This document shows, piece after piece, positions 12,196 through 23,165 of a DNA stretch of 64,000 bases. A program made the position numbers and the translations under genes. Origin of the DNA: Siphonodentalium dalli (Eukaryota > Mollusca > Scaphopoda > Gadilida > Siphonodentaliidae); contig CP136065.1 in assembly GCA_032622095.1 (NCBI GenBank), positions 66,021,031-66,085,030 on the forward strand, written 5' to 3'. Below the pieces are notes generated by a model, which was not told the DNA's origin, searched no databases, and worked only from the letters and a program-made list of their open reading frames with translations. Within the stretch, counting starts at the first letter, position 1, and every line of letters begins with the position of its first letter.

Positions 12196-13519
12196 ACCTC
12201 GGTGCTACATGTATAATGTTCTATATCCAATTATCGTTTTTTGTGGATAACTCAATTTGAAAATTTGACTACCTCATTTTCGTATATGTCTGCTTTATGT
12301 TGTTTTCATCTGATGAAACAAAAAAATAATCTGTTTAAATTGTTAAGCTTTAAATGTCAGTATCATTCTTGTAATTCGTTGAAATTTAAAAAAAAATAAA
12401 ACTGCTGAAAATTTAGCTTTTATCGTGAATGCTAAAGCGGTTTGCAAGTTTGTAAATTAATTCATGGTACAAAACTCACACATCATGTCATTTTCTGTGC
12501 TATTTTAACCAGAGAATTCTGCTAGAATTAAGATTTTCGCATAATAGAGAGAATGAGAGCACACATTCTAGACAGGCATGATGCTGGCCAGTAGTTCCCA
12601 TTGCCAGGTAGAACATTGTAGCCCTGAAATTAACGCGATCATGTGTTGCAAAATAAATCAATTCATTGGTCCAAAGTGGAGATAGAACAATACAGCACTG
12701 ACATAAAAATTGATGTTGGAGATGGAACATATTTCCATAGCCTCCCATTAATATGTGGTATATGCTATACTCAATATCTTGTGTTATTCGGACAGAAAAT
12801 ACCAACTCCGAATCAAAAGATACCCTGATCTCATTCCCCCCCCCCCGCCAAAATGGATATAGAACATTTTAGCACCAAGGCGACTATCAGTTCAGGATAC
12901 TACCAGTCAACAAGTGCACATTTCATCACATCATCCTACATCGATTCTCAATAAAACAGCATCAAACTGAACAAAGAATTAAAGAGAGTGAAGGCAATTT
13001 CAGTGGTTAAAGATGCATAATCCCCCGAATTAAAGCTCCCAAATGACCATTTCTCTGGCTTCGAGGGTAAAAATTAATTGATTCGAGTCGAGGAACCCAC
13101 CCATCAATGCTCTGAGTGATCAGATATCAATTTTTGAAATTTGTTATTTATCGAGATATGTACTTATCCGTGGCCTGGAAAAAAAATTCATCAAGGTGAC
13201 AGTCTCGGAAAATTTCCTGATAATCAAATGATAATATAGCTATATTTGATAGTGATTAGGATTTTTTGTTGTAATTAATCAATTCTGATAACTAAAGCGA
13301 ATTTGAAGACATGTTGCTGTTGTTGTAACTTGATGATATGGTGACCGTCTGATCGGATTGAGTACCTTTAAATGTGCAAAAAATATATATAAGTCTGTAA
13401 AATCATAATAACCAAGATGAACATGAAGCAATAGATAAACTCAGGTTCTTATATTCATTATTGATAGTTATCCAACATAATTTTGGGTGTTGAAACCATT
13501 GTTATGTAAACAAAACTGT
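12196..13519. other. AT-rich spacer with a poly-C tract
   Basis: No gene, RNA or intact transposon is seen. A C-run starts near 12835, and a single outlying unit of the 43-bp minisatellite is at about 12905-12955. Positions 13380-13500 belong to a dispersed repeat also seen near 32440-32500 and 62640-62760. Confidence 0.5.
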
Positions 13520-13523
13520 TTAA

Positions 13524-14001
13524 CCCTTTCAGTGCCAGGGGCCGATCTCATCGGCCCTAATTTACGGTCTGTAAAATCGGCCCTAAAAATAAAAAAAATT
13601 AAATTATTTATATTATTTTTTTATTTTTTTTAGATAGTTTTTTTTGTGTGGGTATGCTTAAGCATGCTGTAGTGAATTTAAAAACAAACTGGTTAAAACC
13701 TTAGGGGCAAGTTATAACTCAAAACTATCACCAAGTATTCATAGTAATAATTTTGATGCCCATGAAAAACGTAAGATTCCCTGGCACTAAACCTACAAAA
13801 TAAGTCTGGCACTGAAAGAGAGTAGAATATAAGAAAAAATTATTAAAATTGTAAAAAATAATAACAAATGATGAAAATTTGTTAGGCCAATGCATTCTCT
13901 TATATATGCGAGGCGACCTATGGTCGACTCGCATATATAAGAGAATGCATTGGCACAGGGAATATGGGTTGATACAAAAATCGGACTTGGCACTGAAAGG
14001 G
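13524..14001. mobile_element. TTAA-flanked MITE (piggyBac-like, CCCTTTCAGTGCCAGG ends)
   Basis: TTAA tetramers lie at 13520-13523 and 14002-14005. The ends are CCCTTTCAGTGCCAG and its near complement. It carries one internal ~70-bp hairpin containing CCAATGCATTCTCTTATATA at about 13887-13953. A TTAA target with CCC ends is the piggyBac hallmark. It has no transposase. Confidence 0.85.
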
Positions 14002-14254
14002 TTAAGTGATTTGTCAACAAATATCGCTGATCATGTAGTAAGTTCAAATATTTTAGTCTTTAAAACTAATCTAACATGTTAGTTTCAGAATATTATTCAA
14101 AACTTTGACCTTTTCCAATGTTTTCCCTTAATTAGTTTTGATTAAACTTTGGTATGTAATTGGACTTTTGATCGGTAATGCCACCATAACAGTACATAAC
14201 ATTTACATAACAATGGTTTCAATATGCAAAATCTCATTATTGGAGAGTTATTAA

Positions 14255-14509
14255 CCATTCCATGACTGGAGCCTCCTGAAATTTTGCAAAAACCATGTGT
14301 CAATGCACTCTCTTATATATGAAAGTCTCCCATAGGGACCCTCGCATATATAAGAGAATGCACTAGCTTACTAGGTCAAGAAAAAATATTGTTAGGCCAA
14401 TGCATTCTCTTATATATGCGAGCCTCCCTTTGGGAGACTCACATATATGTGAGAATGCACTGGCACAGGTATTTAATGCTGCACCAGCGCAGCTCCCATC
14501 ATGAAATGG
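14255..14509. mobile_element. TTAA-flanked MITE (CATGACTGGAGC ends)
   Basis: TTAA occurs at 14251-14254 and 14510-14513. The ends read CCATTCCATGACTGGAGC and its near complement. Two internal hairpins of the CCAATGCATTCTCTTATATA type lie near 14300-14368 and 14397-14463. Confidence 0.82.
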
Positions 14510-14513
14510 TTAA

Positions 14514-15541
14514 TAATGAAATAAGAACGAAATAAAATATTTTTACATGTACCTTTTGATGTTTGTTGATCTAGACTTTTACGTTATTTTGCATGAACCA
14601 ACTTTGAAGGCCTTCAGTCCCTTTGACATACAAGAAGGCAACAACTTATTCTATGAGCATTTAATTTCAAAACAAACAGGTCATACATATAAACTGGCCC
14701 AGATTTTATCAAACATTATTAGTCAACACATTTTCTCAAAAATTGCAGGTATAAATAATAAGTTTATAATATTAAGGTCTATATTCACACATGCTCATGT
14801 TATCCATCATTCAGCGACAGTATTTAGGTTGTATCGGCATTTTTACTGTCATGCAGCGAGACACAATTCACGTCCACGATTGGTTGATCTGAATCCTATA
14901 GTTTTAACACATTCTCACTCATTTCCCCATGAATAGACCATTACTCATTATATAATTTATTGTTATATCTTTTCACTCGCTGTATGAGTCTAATAAGAGC
15001 ATCGATATTGAGTGGCAAAATACGCCTGTGGTAATTTCAACTAGTGAAAATTGGCAGGTGGAACCTAAATTTGAACTTGACCTGTATTTTAGGCTAGTAT
15101 ACTCACATACCAAATTTCAATCCTTTCAGTTGAGTCTATCTAAAGTTATCATCCGGAAACCACAAGTGAACGGACGGACCAATAACATAATACATCCCGT
15201 ATTTAAAAAGATGTAAACACGGTCGCTGAAATATGGATATCTTAGCGTGTGAGAAATAGGCAAAGAGTGGGGTTGACTAAACTTTAATTTAATTTTAACC
15301 TTTTCTGTACTAAATAGATTCTCCCAATCAGTCATAAAAGTATACATTGGACTAGTCTATTATATATTTGGAGGTGTTCAGGTAATAAAAGATAGATGAA
15401 AGATAAATAAAGTGCAGAGAAATTCATATTGATTGGTGGCAAAAGTTTAGATAATAACGACCAACCCGTCAAACTTATTATCTCAACATTTCCTGAGAGA
15501 ACTACTCGTCAATGAGTATTAAGTATAGACAGGGTTAACAA
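14514..15541. other. Spacer with a dispersed repeat
   Basis: The open frame at 14547-14936 has no domain or splice support and is not called. Positions about 15010-15215 carry a repeat with GTGGCAAAATACGCCTGTGG that recurs near 58990-59390, 61345-61560 and at the right edge of the window. Positions 15296-15535 are another copy of the repeat seen at 38367-38611. Confidence 0.5.
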
Positions 15542-15549
15542 GAGGTATA

Positions 15550-15997
15550 CAAGCTTGATTATAGTGTGCCTGTCATTTGCAGAATGAGGTCCCCAGAGGG
15601 TGAATTTAGTGACGCTATCCCGCATAGCAGGCTAGCATCACTAAATTCACCCACTGGAGACCTCATTCTGCTTAGGCTTCATTTTCTATGGAAAGTTTCT
15701 TTATTATCAAATTTCTATAGAAACTTCTTCACATAGATTCTATTCTTTTTTAGTTTAGTTTCTCTATATCCCCAAATTAGCAGACGACACATTGAATAAT
15801 CGAGGATTCCAATGGGGGTACATCACAATATTCACCATTTGGGAACTTCAATCTGAGTCTATGTCCCACATAGCAGATGAAGCCATGCAGAATGAGGTTC
15901 CCAGATGGCGAATTTAGTGATAGTAGTCTGCTATGTGGGATATCGTCACTAACTTCACCCTCTGGGGACCTCATTCTGCACACTAAACTCAGGCTTG
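15550..15997. mobile_element. Double-hairpin MITE (family H)
   Basis: It runs from CAAGCTTGATT to AGGCTTG. An imperfect 8-bp duplication, GAGGTATA versus GAGGAATA, flanks it at 15542-15549 and 15998-16005. Two GAATGAGGTCCCC hairpins bracket the CTATAGAAACTTCTTCACAT middle segment. The open frame at 15777-16130 is read from the element. Confidence 0.82.
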
Positions 15998-16216
15998 GAG
16001 GAATACCAGGATAATGGCATAATAGGTCAATAATAATCAACTTCACAAACATTCTACTATAATCGATTCTACAAAAACATACTGAATGTGAATACAGTTT
16101 CACTTCGCAGTTCGTCATCCAGAAAAACAATCACTAAAATCATCAGCAGTAACGGGCCGTAGATGTAAATCATCAGAAAATCAATTAAAGATGGTCAATC
16201 TCTTCCATGCCACAAT

Positions 16217-16307
16217 AACATATGGGAGACTCGAATATATACGAGAATGCACTGGCACATGTTCTTTAATGCTGCACCAACAGAGCTCCGGTCATGAACG
16301 GGTTAAG
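16217..16307. mobile_element. Fragment of a TTAA/hairpin MITE
   Basis: Only a damaged hairpin arm and the right end survive, with GCTGCACC and a CATGAACGGGTTAA boundary near 16307. Confidence 0.6.
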
Positions 16308-16924
16308 GCATAACAAAGTGGTTTATTTCGATCATTGTGGTAAATATATAGTTAAAATACGATTTGCCATGATGGAGGCTGCTAACAAGATATAGTTGTC
16401 CTTCTTGGTATGCTGTGAACGTTTATATTAATTGACAGAAACTTTTTTGGGCAGGTGTCCTCGATTCATACCTATTATTTTATACCCACGGAATCTATAT
16501 AAAACTTTCTGGGAAGAAATAAACAGCTCTCAAAGATTTATAAAGAACAATTTGAATACCTTTGAAACAGTAATTTAATGTTGATTTCATACAATGTGCA
16601 TACATGGTGAAAATTTAATTCAAATAAAAAACTTGTTTCTTCGGCTTCCAGTGAAGTTATAAATGTGTTCACAAAATGAATATTCCGATCGATTATTTAC
16701 ATCATAACTGATTGCATATATAAAAACGCATGTGTCACCATCAATCAGAAAGCCATGTGACTGTAAATCGGAGGATTTATTCTCGCTTTGGCTGGAGAGG
16801 CAATACTTATTCTAATATGGTCAAGAAACCCAGCACAAATGAGAATTCATTCAACAAATTATTTCTGATCTCCAAATACAGAAGATGACATAAATATAAA
16901 TGTATTTTTATGTGAATAGTAACA

Positions 16925-17313
16925 ATCGTTGAAATAGTTTTCATTTGCAGAATGAGGTCCCACAAGGGTGAATTTAGTGACGCTATCCCGCATGGTGGGC
17001 TATTAATCACCAAATTCACCTTCTGGGAACGTCATTCTGCTTTGGGAGACCTAGTATCAGATTGGTGATGTTCACCCATTAGTCACCTCGATTATGCATT
17101 TCATCTTCTGCAAATTGGGGAATATAGAAACTGAACAGAAAGGAAAAAGTAACTAAAATCAATGTAAATTTGAGACTGTAGGTACTCCCCAGAAGATGAG
17201 GCTAACAGAATGAGTTCGCCAGAGGGTGAATATTGTGCTGATAGCCCACTGTGCGGGGGTCACTAAATTCATCCTCTCGGGGACGTCATTCTGACACACT
17301 ATTTCAACACTTG
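16925..17313. mobile_element. Double-hairpin MITE (family H), diverged
   Basis: The two GAATGAGGTCCC-type hairpins are present, with ends TTGAAATAGTTTTC on the left and CACACTATTTCAACACTTG on the right. No clear target duplication was found. The middle keeps the CAAATTGGGGAATATAGAAA segment. Confidence 0.7.
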
Positions 17314-17484
17314 ATTGCTAATACTAATAGTCACCCAGCACAACCCATGAGTGTTTCAAAGACCGTAAATACACATGTTGGTACTCAAATATATAAAACC
17401 AAATAGCACTGAGAAATGAAGAGTTTCACAAAACTACATATATGTATACAAGAGTAGACCACTGGTCATTTGGTTTTAGTAACT

Positions 17485-17971
17485 CAGGGTTCGCTTTGAA
17501 CTTGCCATTATTCACATTTGGAAAATATGATTCTCATTTGGCATGTAAGCTCTTAATTCTACTATAAAAACTATAAAAAATAGTCTATAAAACAATCCAA
17601 TCAATGTATTAATTTCTAGCAGTGGTTAATGTGGGGAGGGAAAGTTGTTTATATGATAATTAACCGGAGGAGGGATGAGGATCTGATAAGAATTAGCTGC
17701 TTCCGGGAAGGATTCATTGTCTTTAGATGTCAACATGGCACACACAGTATGTAGATTACATGTAGGAGAAAGAATCAACAAGTTTTGTTTGGTCATGACA
17801 TAGTAAATATATAATTCAATGGAAATCTTCAAAATTGTCATTTTATTGCATACAAATTAAATTTCCATAAACCCATTAATTTTGGTCATATCATTTGGCA
17901 ACTTGTAAAAAAAAATTGGCAAACAAGATTTTCATTTGACCAAAGTAAATTGTGGGCCAGCGCGAACCCTG
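17485..17971. mobile_element. hAT-like MITE with CAGGGTTCGC ends
   Basis: The ends are CAGGGTTCGC and GCGCGAACCCTG. The interior repeats CATTTGGCA-type words in both orientations. It belongs to the same family as 63379-63952, but no convincing target duplication is left here. Confidence 0.7.
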
Positions 17972-18649
17972 CTCGAACTTTCGAGAATGAAAAATATTTT
18001 TAAAGATGGTCTATCTCTTGCGGACCACAATTACAACAACATCATTTTTATAAAACCTGGTTTTAAGACAACAAATTAACTTTTTTTTATGAAAAAAACA
18101 CTGACAAACAGAAGATTGGGTGTATTATTTGCCTATAAAGGCACAATAAAGTGGTTTATTCCTGAGGTTGTAGAGCAAAGTATCTGACATTTTGCCTTGG
18201 TGCAAAGTGCTAACAAGATATAGTTCTCCCACTTGCTATGATCCGAACGTTTCTGCTAGCTTTGTGGTAACATTCAGGGCATAGCAAGTGTGAGACTGCC
18301 ATCTCTATCTGAGATCGCGTGAAGTTTAATAGCCTGTAAATATATCCCAATTGAATGTATATATTTCATCAAAAATTCTAAATAAAATCAATATTAATTC
18401 ACTGAAGCGATTCCGGACAGGGGTCTTTGATTTACATATATTATTTTATACCAAACTAAATAAAGCTTGTTATAGATAGATAGACCACCTTTAAAGGGCG
18501 ACTGTGTAAATCCAGACATTTATGGGGCCATCTCCTAATATAATCAACAGAAAATATCCAATGAAAGAATTAATATGAGTCAAGAATGAGAGTTAAATAC
18601 ACTCACATACACAAACAACCAGATAATTATAACGAAAATGAGTAAAGGC
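17972..18649. other. AT-rich spacer
   Basis: No gene is seen. The segment from about 18500 to 18649 and the one from 19037 to 19180 have facing GGAGATGG/CCATCTCC-type sequences. This suggests that the TTAA element at 18654 landed inside an older inverted-repeat element. Confidence 0.45.
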
Positions 18650-18653
18650 TTAA

Positions 18654-19032
18654 CCCTTTACCCAACAGAAGGGCCCTGTGCCAATGCATTCTCTTATATA
18701 TGCGAGTCGACCATAGGTCGCCTCGCATATATAAGAGAATGCATTGGCTTAACACATTAAAAATTATAAAACTGTTAAAGAATGTAAGAAAAAATGGTAA
18801 AAAGTGTTTTTTAGGCCAATGCATTCTCTTATATATGTGAGGCGACCTATGGTCGACTCGCATATATAAGAGAATGCATTGGCACAGGGTATAACTGTAA
18901 CTATCACAATGTGGTCAAGGAGCCGGTTCCAATGATATCCATATTTGTATGGTTCTATTGAGACAGACCGAAGATATTTTAGGCTGTTGAAGCTTTATTT
19001 GGCCGGTTTTGGCCGGTTTGTTGGGTAAAGGC
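18654..19032. mobile_element. TTAA-flanked MITE (CCCTTTACCCAACA ends)
   Basis: TTAA lies at 18650-18653 and 19033-19036. Ends CCCTTTACCCAACAGAAGG and TTGTTGGGTAAAGG are inverted. Two ~70-bp hairpins near 18684-18750 and 18814-18884 are reverse complements of each other through their GTCGACCATAGGTCGCC loops. The right part has the conserved CCATATTTGTATGGTTCTAT block. Confidence 0.88.
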
Positions 19033-19460
19033 TTAAACCATTTACTCATTTTCATTATAATTAACGTGTTGTTTTATATCGTTCATAGAGTACATTAGTG
19101 TATTTTGCATTCATCCCCCGATTCATTTGTTGCATATTTTCAGTTGAATAGAGTAGGAGATGGTCCCGTAAAGGTACAGTCTTTAAAAAGAAAGAAATGC
19201 GGAGACAACACTTGATAATGCCGAACATAATTTTCTGAAACTTCTCCAGAGATTTTTCCAGGGCTCGAAATGTACACCTGTCAGACTATCTGGTGACAGG
19301 TAGATTTTTGTGCTACCTGTGACATAATAACCTTTGTAGACTCAAGTTCGGAATGTAGATTATCTATCTTTGATAGTTTTAGACTTCTCTTTGACATTCC
19401 AGGTCAAATTAATATTGATGGGAATTATCAACAAACTGAGAATTTATTAATTGGGAGCTA

Positions 19461-19673
19461 CAGTAATGCCCTAAGTAATCGACTCCTTAACCACAGCAGA
19501 ATTATGGGTAACTTTTCAGGATTTAGTCGGAAATATGGTTTGTTGCCATTCATCGGAAAGCTCTCATTGAGAGCTTTCCGATGAATGGCAACAAGCCATA
19601 TTTGCGACTAAATCCTGAAAAGTTAACCATAATTCTGCTGTGGTTAAGGAGTTGATTACTTAAGGCATTACTG
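19461..19673. mobile_element. Palindromic TA-flanked MITE (family P), copy 4
   Basis: A complete palindrome with TA on both sides. Both arms share GTAATGCC ends and TAACTTTTC, so they match each other rather than copies 1 and 3. Confidence 0.9.
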
Positions 19674-19951
19674 TACTAAACATACTCCTTGAGTGAGATG
19701 CAGAGAACTCATTTTACGAGGGGCTAGCCAAGTAAAAAATAATCCTCACATCGCACGAGAGGAGAACACCTGTGTTATTCAGAACAGTTAGTTGTTGTTT
19801 ATTTTATATTTGTGAATCGAAACGTTCCGTCCTATATGCATAGCTATTAAATCACAACAAAGCAAATTTACCACTTCATCTGACTTCTCATCGAATAATA
19901 AATAGCTGTCTAATGTAGTCTCCAAACTTTGACGGACAAATTCTATCAGTT

Positions 19952-20023
19952 GGGGATGTAGCTCAGTGGTAGAGCGTTCGCTTTGCATGTGAAAGGCCCC
20001 GGGTTCGATCCCCGGCATCACCA
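19952..20023 (+). tRNA. tRNA-Ala (TGC), acceptor-stem mismatch
   Basis: The 72-nt cloverleaf is complete: 7-bp acceptor stem, D arm GCTCAGTGGTAGAGC, anticodon arm TTCGC/GTGAA with loop TTTGCAT (anticodon TGC), and T arm CCGGG/CCCGG with loop TTCGATC. A and B box promoter sequences are present, and a short T-run follows at about 20033. The 3' acceptor strand reads CATCACC, so position 70 is A opposite G3. The G3:U70 wobble pair that alanyl-tRNA synthetase recognises is missing. The gene may be poorly charged or a pseudogene. Confidence 0.9.
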
Positions 20024-20305
20024 ATAAATACTTTTGCACGAAAGTTAAAATTCGATTATGACGGTTTTGGTGATATTAATGGATGTAAATAATAGAAACA
20101 GCTTTCCCCATCGTTTTTCCGCGTGAAATCACGAAAACGAAAAAAATACTTTTCTGTATGCTCCGATGCTCCGTGGTATTGTGTCCTTATATTGCAGTGT
20201 AATTTCTATCATTTTATATTGAGATTAACATACTTCTTTTTTTCGTGGGAAATCAAAGGATTTATTATTTGTCGACAATAATATGGCCTTGCAATTTTAC
20301 GGGCC

Positions 20306-20372
20306 GGGGATGTAGCTCAGTGGTAGAGCGTTCGCATGTGAAAGGCCCCGGGTTCAATCCCCGGCATCTCCA
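20306..20372 (+). pseudogene. tRNA-Ala pseudogene lacking part of the anticodon arm
   Basis: This 67-nt copy is nearly identical to the tRNA-Ala 350 bp upstream but lacks 5 bases (CTTTG or equivalent). That removes the anticodon loop, so no anticodon can be read. Its acceptor stem, unlike the upstream copy, keeps CATCTCC and hence the G3:U70 pair. The T loop reads TTCAATC. A strong run of T follows at about 20384. Confidence 0.9.
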
Positions 20373-20889
20373 AGGAAGGCGAATTTTTTTACAATATCTT
20401 GCACTATATTTCATCAATGGCGGGTTTTAGTAAATTTTTACCCCATTCAATCTCATACAAAATTTATAGCACTCGATCTATTTTATCAGAGGCTGCTTTT
20501 TGGTAATGTTTTGCACTATTCAAATCTCGCACAAAATCCCATGTGTACATTGTCCTGTATTTTTTATAATTTGTTTTATATATCAGTTCGTTTCATCCCA
20601 TATTTTAGTTGCGGGAGGTAGCGTCTGTTTCACAGCATCACCCATAGAGACAAGTTGACGTCACAGACATGATGCACCATTCGTTCGCAATATGGACACC
20701 CAATAATTTAGTTGGTTGTTTGATTACGACATGTTCAAGATCGAAAATTGGGATCGTCAAGGTCGGTCTCGGAATATTGTTAAATGGACACAACTCCATT
20801 TAAACCCTGTTTGTTACGACACAGACCATAATTCAATACCTGGTTAGCCCTAACATGTCCCTAAAGCTACAACATCACCAGCTTTTCTG
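20373..20889. other. AT-rich spacer
   Basis: No gene, repeat or RNA was recognised beyond a T-run that could stop polymerase III near 20384-20390. Confidence 0.5.
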
Positions 20890-20893
20890 TTAA

Positions 20894-21311
20894 CCCTTTG
20901 AGTGCCAGGTCCGATTTTTGTATCGACCCATATACCCTGTGCCAATGCATTCTCTTATATATGCGAGTCGACCATAGGTCGCCTACCATATATAAGAGAA
21001 TGCATTCGCCTAACAATTTTTCATCATTTGTTATTATTTTTTTATTTTTTTTACAATTTTAATAATTGTTTCTTATATTCTTTAACAGGCTTATTTTGTA
21101 GGTTTAGGGCCAGGGAATCTTACGTTTTTCATGGGCATCAAAATTATTACTATGAATACTTGGCGATAGTTTTGAGTTATAACATGCCCTATAGCATGCT
21201 TAAGCATACTCCAAAAAAAATCAACCAAAAACAAAAAAAATCTAAAAAATAAAAATGTTTTTACAGAACGTAAATTAGGGCCGATGAAATCGGCCCGTGG
21301 CACTCAAAGGG
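20894..21311. mobile_element. TTAA-flanked MITE (GTGCCAGG ends), inverse of 13524-14001
   Basis: TTAA occurs at 20890-20893 and 21312-21315. It is the reverse-oriented relative of the element at 13524-14001: the hairpin is at the left, and the GGCGATAGTTTTGAGTTATA and GGGCCGATGAAATCGGCCC segments lie to the right. It has one internal CCAATGCATTCTCTTATATA hairpin at about 20942-21010. Confidence 0.85.
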
Positions 21312-21315
21312 TTAA

Positions 21316-22126
21316 AACAAAGCCAGTGACGCAAAAAATATGACGTCATGACCTAGTGCTGAGAGTTGGATAACACATTCGGTCTTTCGAGAGTGGGAAT
21401 ATTATTTTATATTTTGACATAAAAAGTTGATGACAATATAATAAATTGTTTTACATTTCGAGCCCCGCATTAGACAGTGAAATAAATAATGTAAGCAGTG
21501 CTGCCTATATAAATTGCTGGTCTCAGATTCTGTGATAAGATATATACAGCTTTGTTCACACGAGAAAACAAAGACCATCTTCACTCGTCTAAAGAGCGTT
21601 GTTAAGACTATTTACAATGAAAACACTTTAAAATCATTCAGCATCACTTGGGAGTCTTGGTATATAAAACAAAATTGTTGAAACAATTACTGACACAACT
21701 GCGATAACAAGTATCTAGTGATTGTCCTGTAAACAGCAGAAGTCCTTCCTATGAGGAAAACACAGCAAGAGCACTTATTAGCCCTCACAATTCAGAAGAC
21801 GGGTGTAATTGCGCCCGTAATATAATCAAAAGTTAGGTTTTTCTCAAACAGAATGTCATTGTGGGATAGACCTATGTCCAGTTACACCTTCACATGCCCA
21901 TAATTTAACTGAGATGGGAAAGGTTCTAAATATACATTCAAATAGTTCATTATTGAATCAACGATTACAGTGACCATAAACATTTTGACAAGAGGGACGG
22001 GTGCAAATTATAGCAATCGTGAATTAAAAGTTGCGAGTGCATACATGTGCGAGAGCAATCGCTCACATCTCCTGGGAAGGACTGCAGCAGGTAAATAACC
22101 ATTTCTCCTATTCAGTTATACAAGTA
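21316..22126. other. Intergenic sequence downstream of PDS5
   Basis: No coding exon or repeat was recognised. It lies about 1-2 kb past the PDS5 stop on the minus strand and could include distal 3' untranslated sequence, but no minus-strand poly(A) signal stands out. Confidence 0.4.
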
Positions 22127-22597
22127 CCGTAAATTTCTGAATAAATGACTTACACCTGTACTTTTGTTTACAAAGTTGAAATTTCAATTCCAGCTGGTAT
22201 TGCTTTTGAAGAGAGTGCTTGCTGGGTGAGTCACGTGATGTTAACAACACCCTCCTATCATAGTTAGATAAAGGATTTCTCAATCTCTGGGCTATAAAGA
22301 GTTGTTACACAATCAGTTTTCCACTTGAGTTTGTCAAGGGAAGCTCATAATATGGGAATCTTTGGATTTGATTTTGCGGCTTGAAAATGCTTATATTCTG
22401 CTAAAAAAAAAATGACGATCACCAGCTGGAATATCGACAAATCCAGGTCTTGATTCGGTTGATATGGACTGTTTTATGGTCATTCTTGCAAGTGTAGAAC
22501 TGGCCCTCGACTTATACATGGGGCTCATGCCTTAGTTTTACCTCCATAGTTTCCCCTCGACTTAAACACGAATCGCATTATATTCGGAAATTTACGG
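22127..22597. mobile_element. TA-flanked MITE with CCGTAAATTTC ends
   Basis: The left end is CCGTAAATTTCTGAATAAA and the right end TATTCGGAAATTTACGG, each next to TA. It is 471 bp with no open frame, which suggests a mariner-type non-autonomous element. Confidence 0.75.
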
Positions 22598-22715
22598 TAT
22601 ACATCCATTTGGAGGGATGTTTTCATGCAAGTACAGAAAACGTAGGAACCAATTAATTCATCGGTGGGGAGGAGAACAGAACTAGGAGAATAGTACCAAT
22701 ATCCTAACTGAGATA

Positions 22716-22927
22716 CAGTAATGCTCTAATTAATCGACCCGCTAACCACAGCAGAATTATGGGTAACTTTTCAGGATTTAGTCGGAAATATGGCTTGTTG
22801 CCATCATCGGAATGCTCTCGAGGAGAGCTTTCTGATGAATGGCAACAAGCCATATTTCCGACTAAATCCTGAAAAGTTACCCATAATTCTGCTGTGGTTA
22901 ACGGGTCGATTAATTAGAGCATTACTG
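22716..22927. mobile_element. Palindromic TA-flanked MITE (family P), copy 5
   Basis: A palindrome with TA flanks. The outer arms carry the distinctive AATTAATCGACCCG variant on both sides, where most copies have ATCGACTCCTTAACC. Confidence 0.9.
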
Positions 22928-22995
22928 TAACTTGAGACATTGTCCAACAGTGCAATGACATTTCAAAATTAGACATCAATATCGTTAATTGTTCG

Positions 22996-23136
22996 ACTTG
23001 GTCCATAAACAAAGGCAGGTTAGCTATGTATTTGGTCTGCATCATGGTCCATAAACAAAGGCAGGTTAGCTATGTATTTGGTCTGCATCATGGTCCATAA
23101 CAAAGGCAGGTTAGCTATGTATCTGGTCTGCATCAT
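22996..23136. repeat. 46-bp direct repeat, three copies, at the PDS5 stop
   Basis: Three tandem units contain GGTCCATAAACAAAGGCAGG followed by TTAGCTATGT. The CATCAT that ends the last unit overlaps the TGA stop of PDS5 on the minus strand, so the array forms the start of its 3' untranslated region. Confidence 0.9.
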
Positions 23137-23165
23137 TTCTTTTTACCTCTTGTGTTTCTTTTGAC
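23133..23165 (-). CDS. PDS5: PDS5 terminal exon (basic C-terminus)
   Basis: A TTTTTAG acceptor is followed by 11 codons encoding [10 protein letters not shown] and a TGA stop. Entry in phase 0 matches the GTAAGT donor after 23545. Vertebrate PDS5B also ends in a short basic tail, which supports this tiny exon. It is called from acceptor, phase and similarity of the last residues. Confidence 0.75.
   Translation of the reverse strand, partial: VKRNTRGKKK

Noticed and set aside
11329-12260. Several overlapping open frames repeating FLHRLANKCTIH
   Set aside because: They come from the 43-bp minisatellite, which is open in more than one frame, with no start context or splice sites.
14547-14936. 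129-residue plus-strand open frame
   Set aside because: No domain, no splice context, AT-rich spacer between repeats.
19788-20430. Open frames overlapping the tRNA copies
   Set aside because: They are translations of tRNA-Ala sequence (PGIEPGAF and GCSSVVER types), a familiar artefact.
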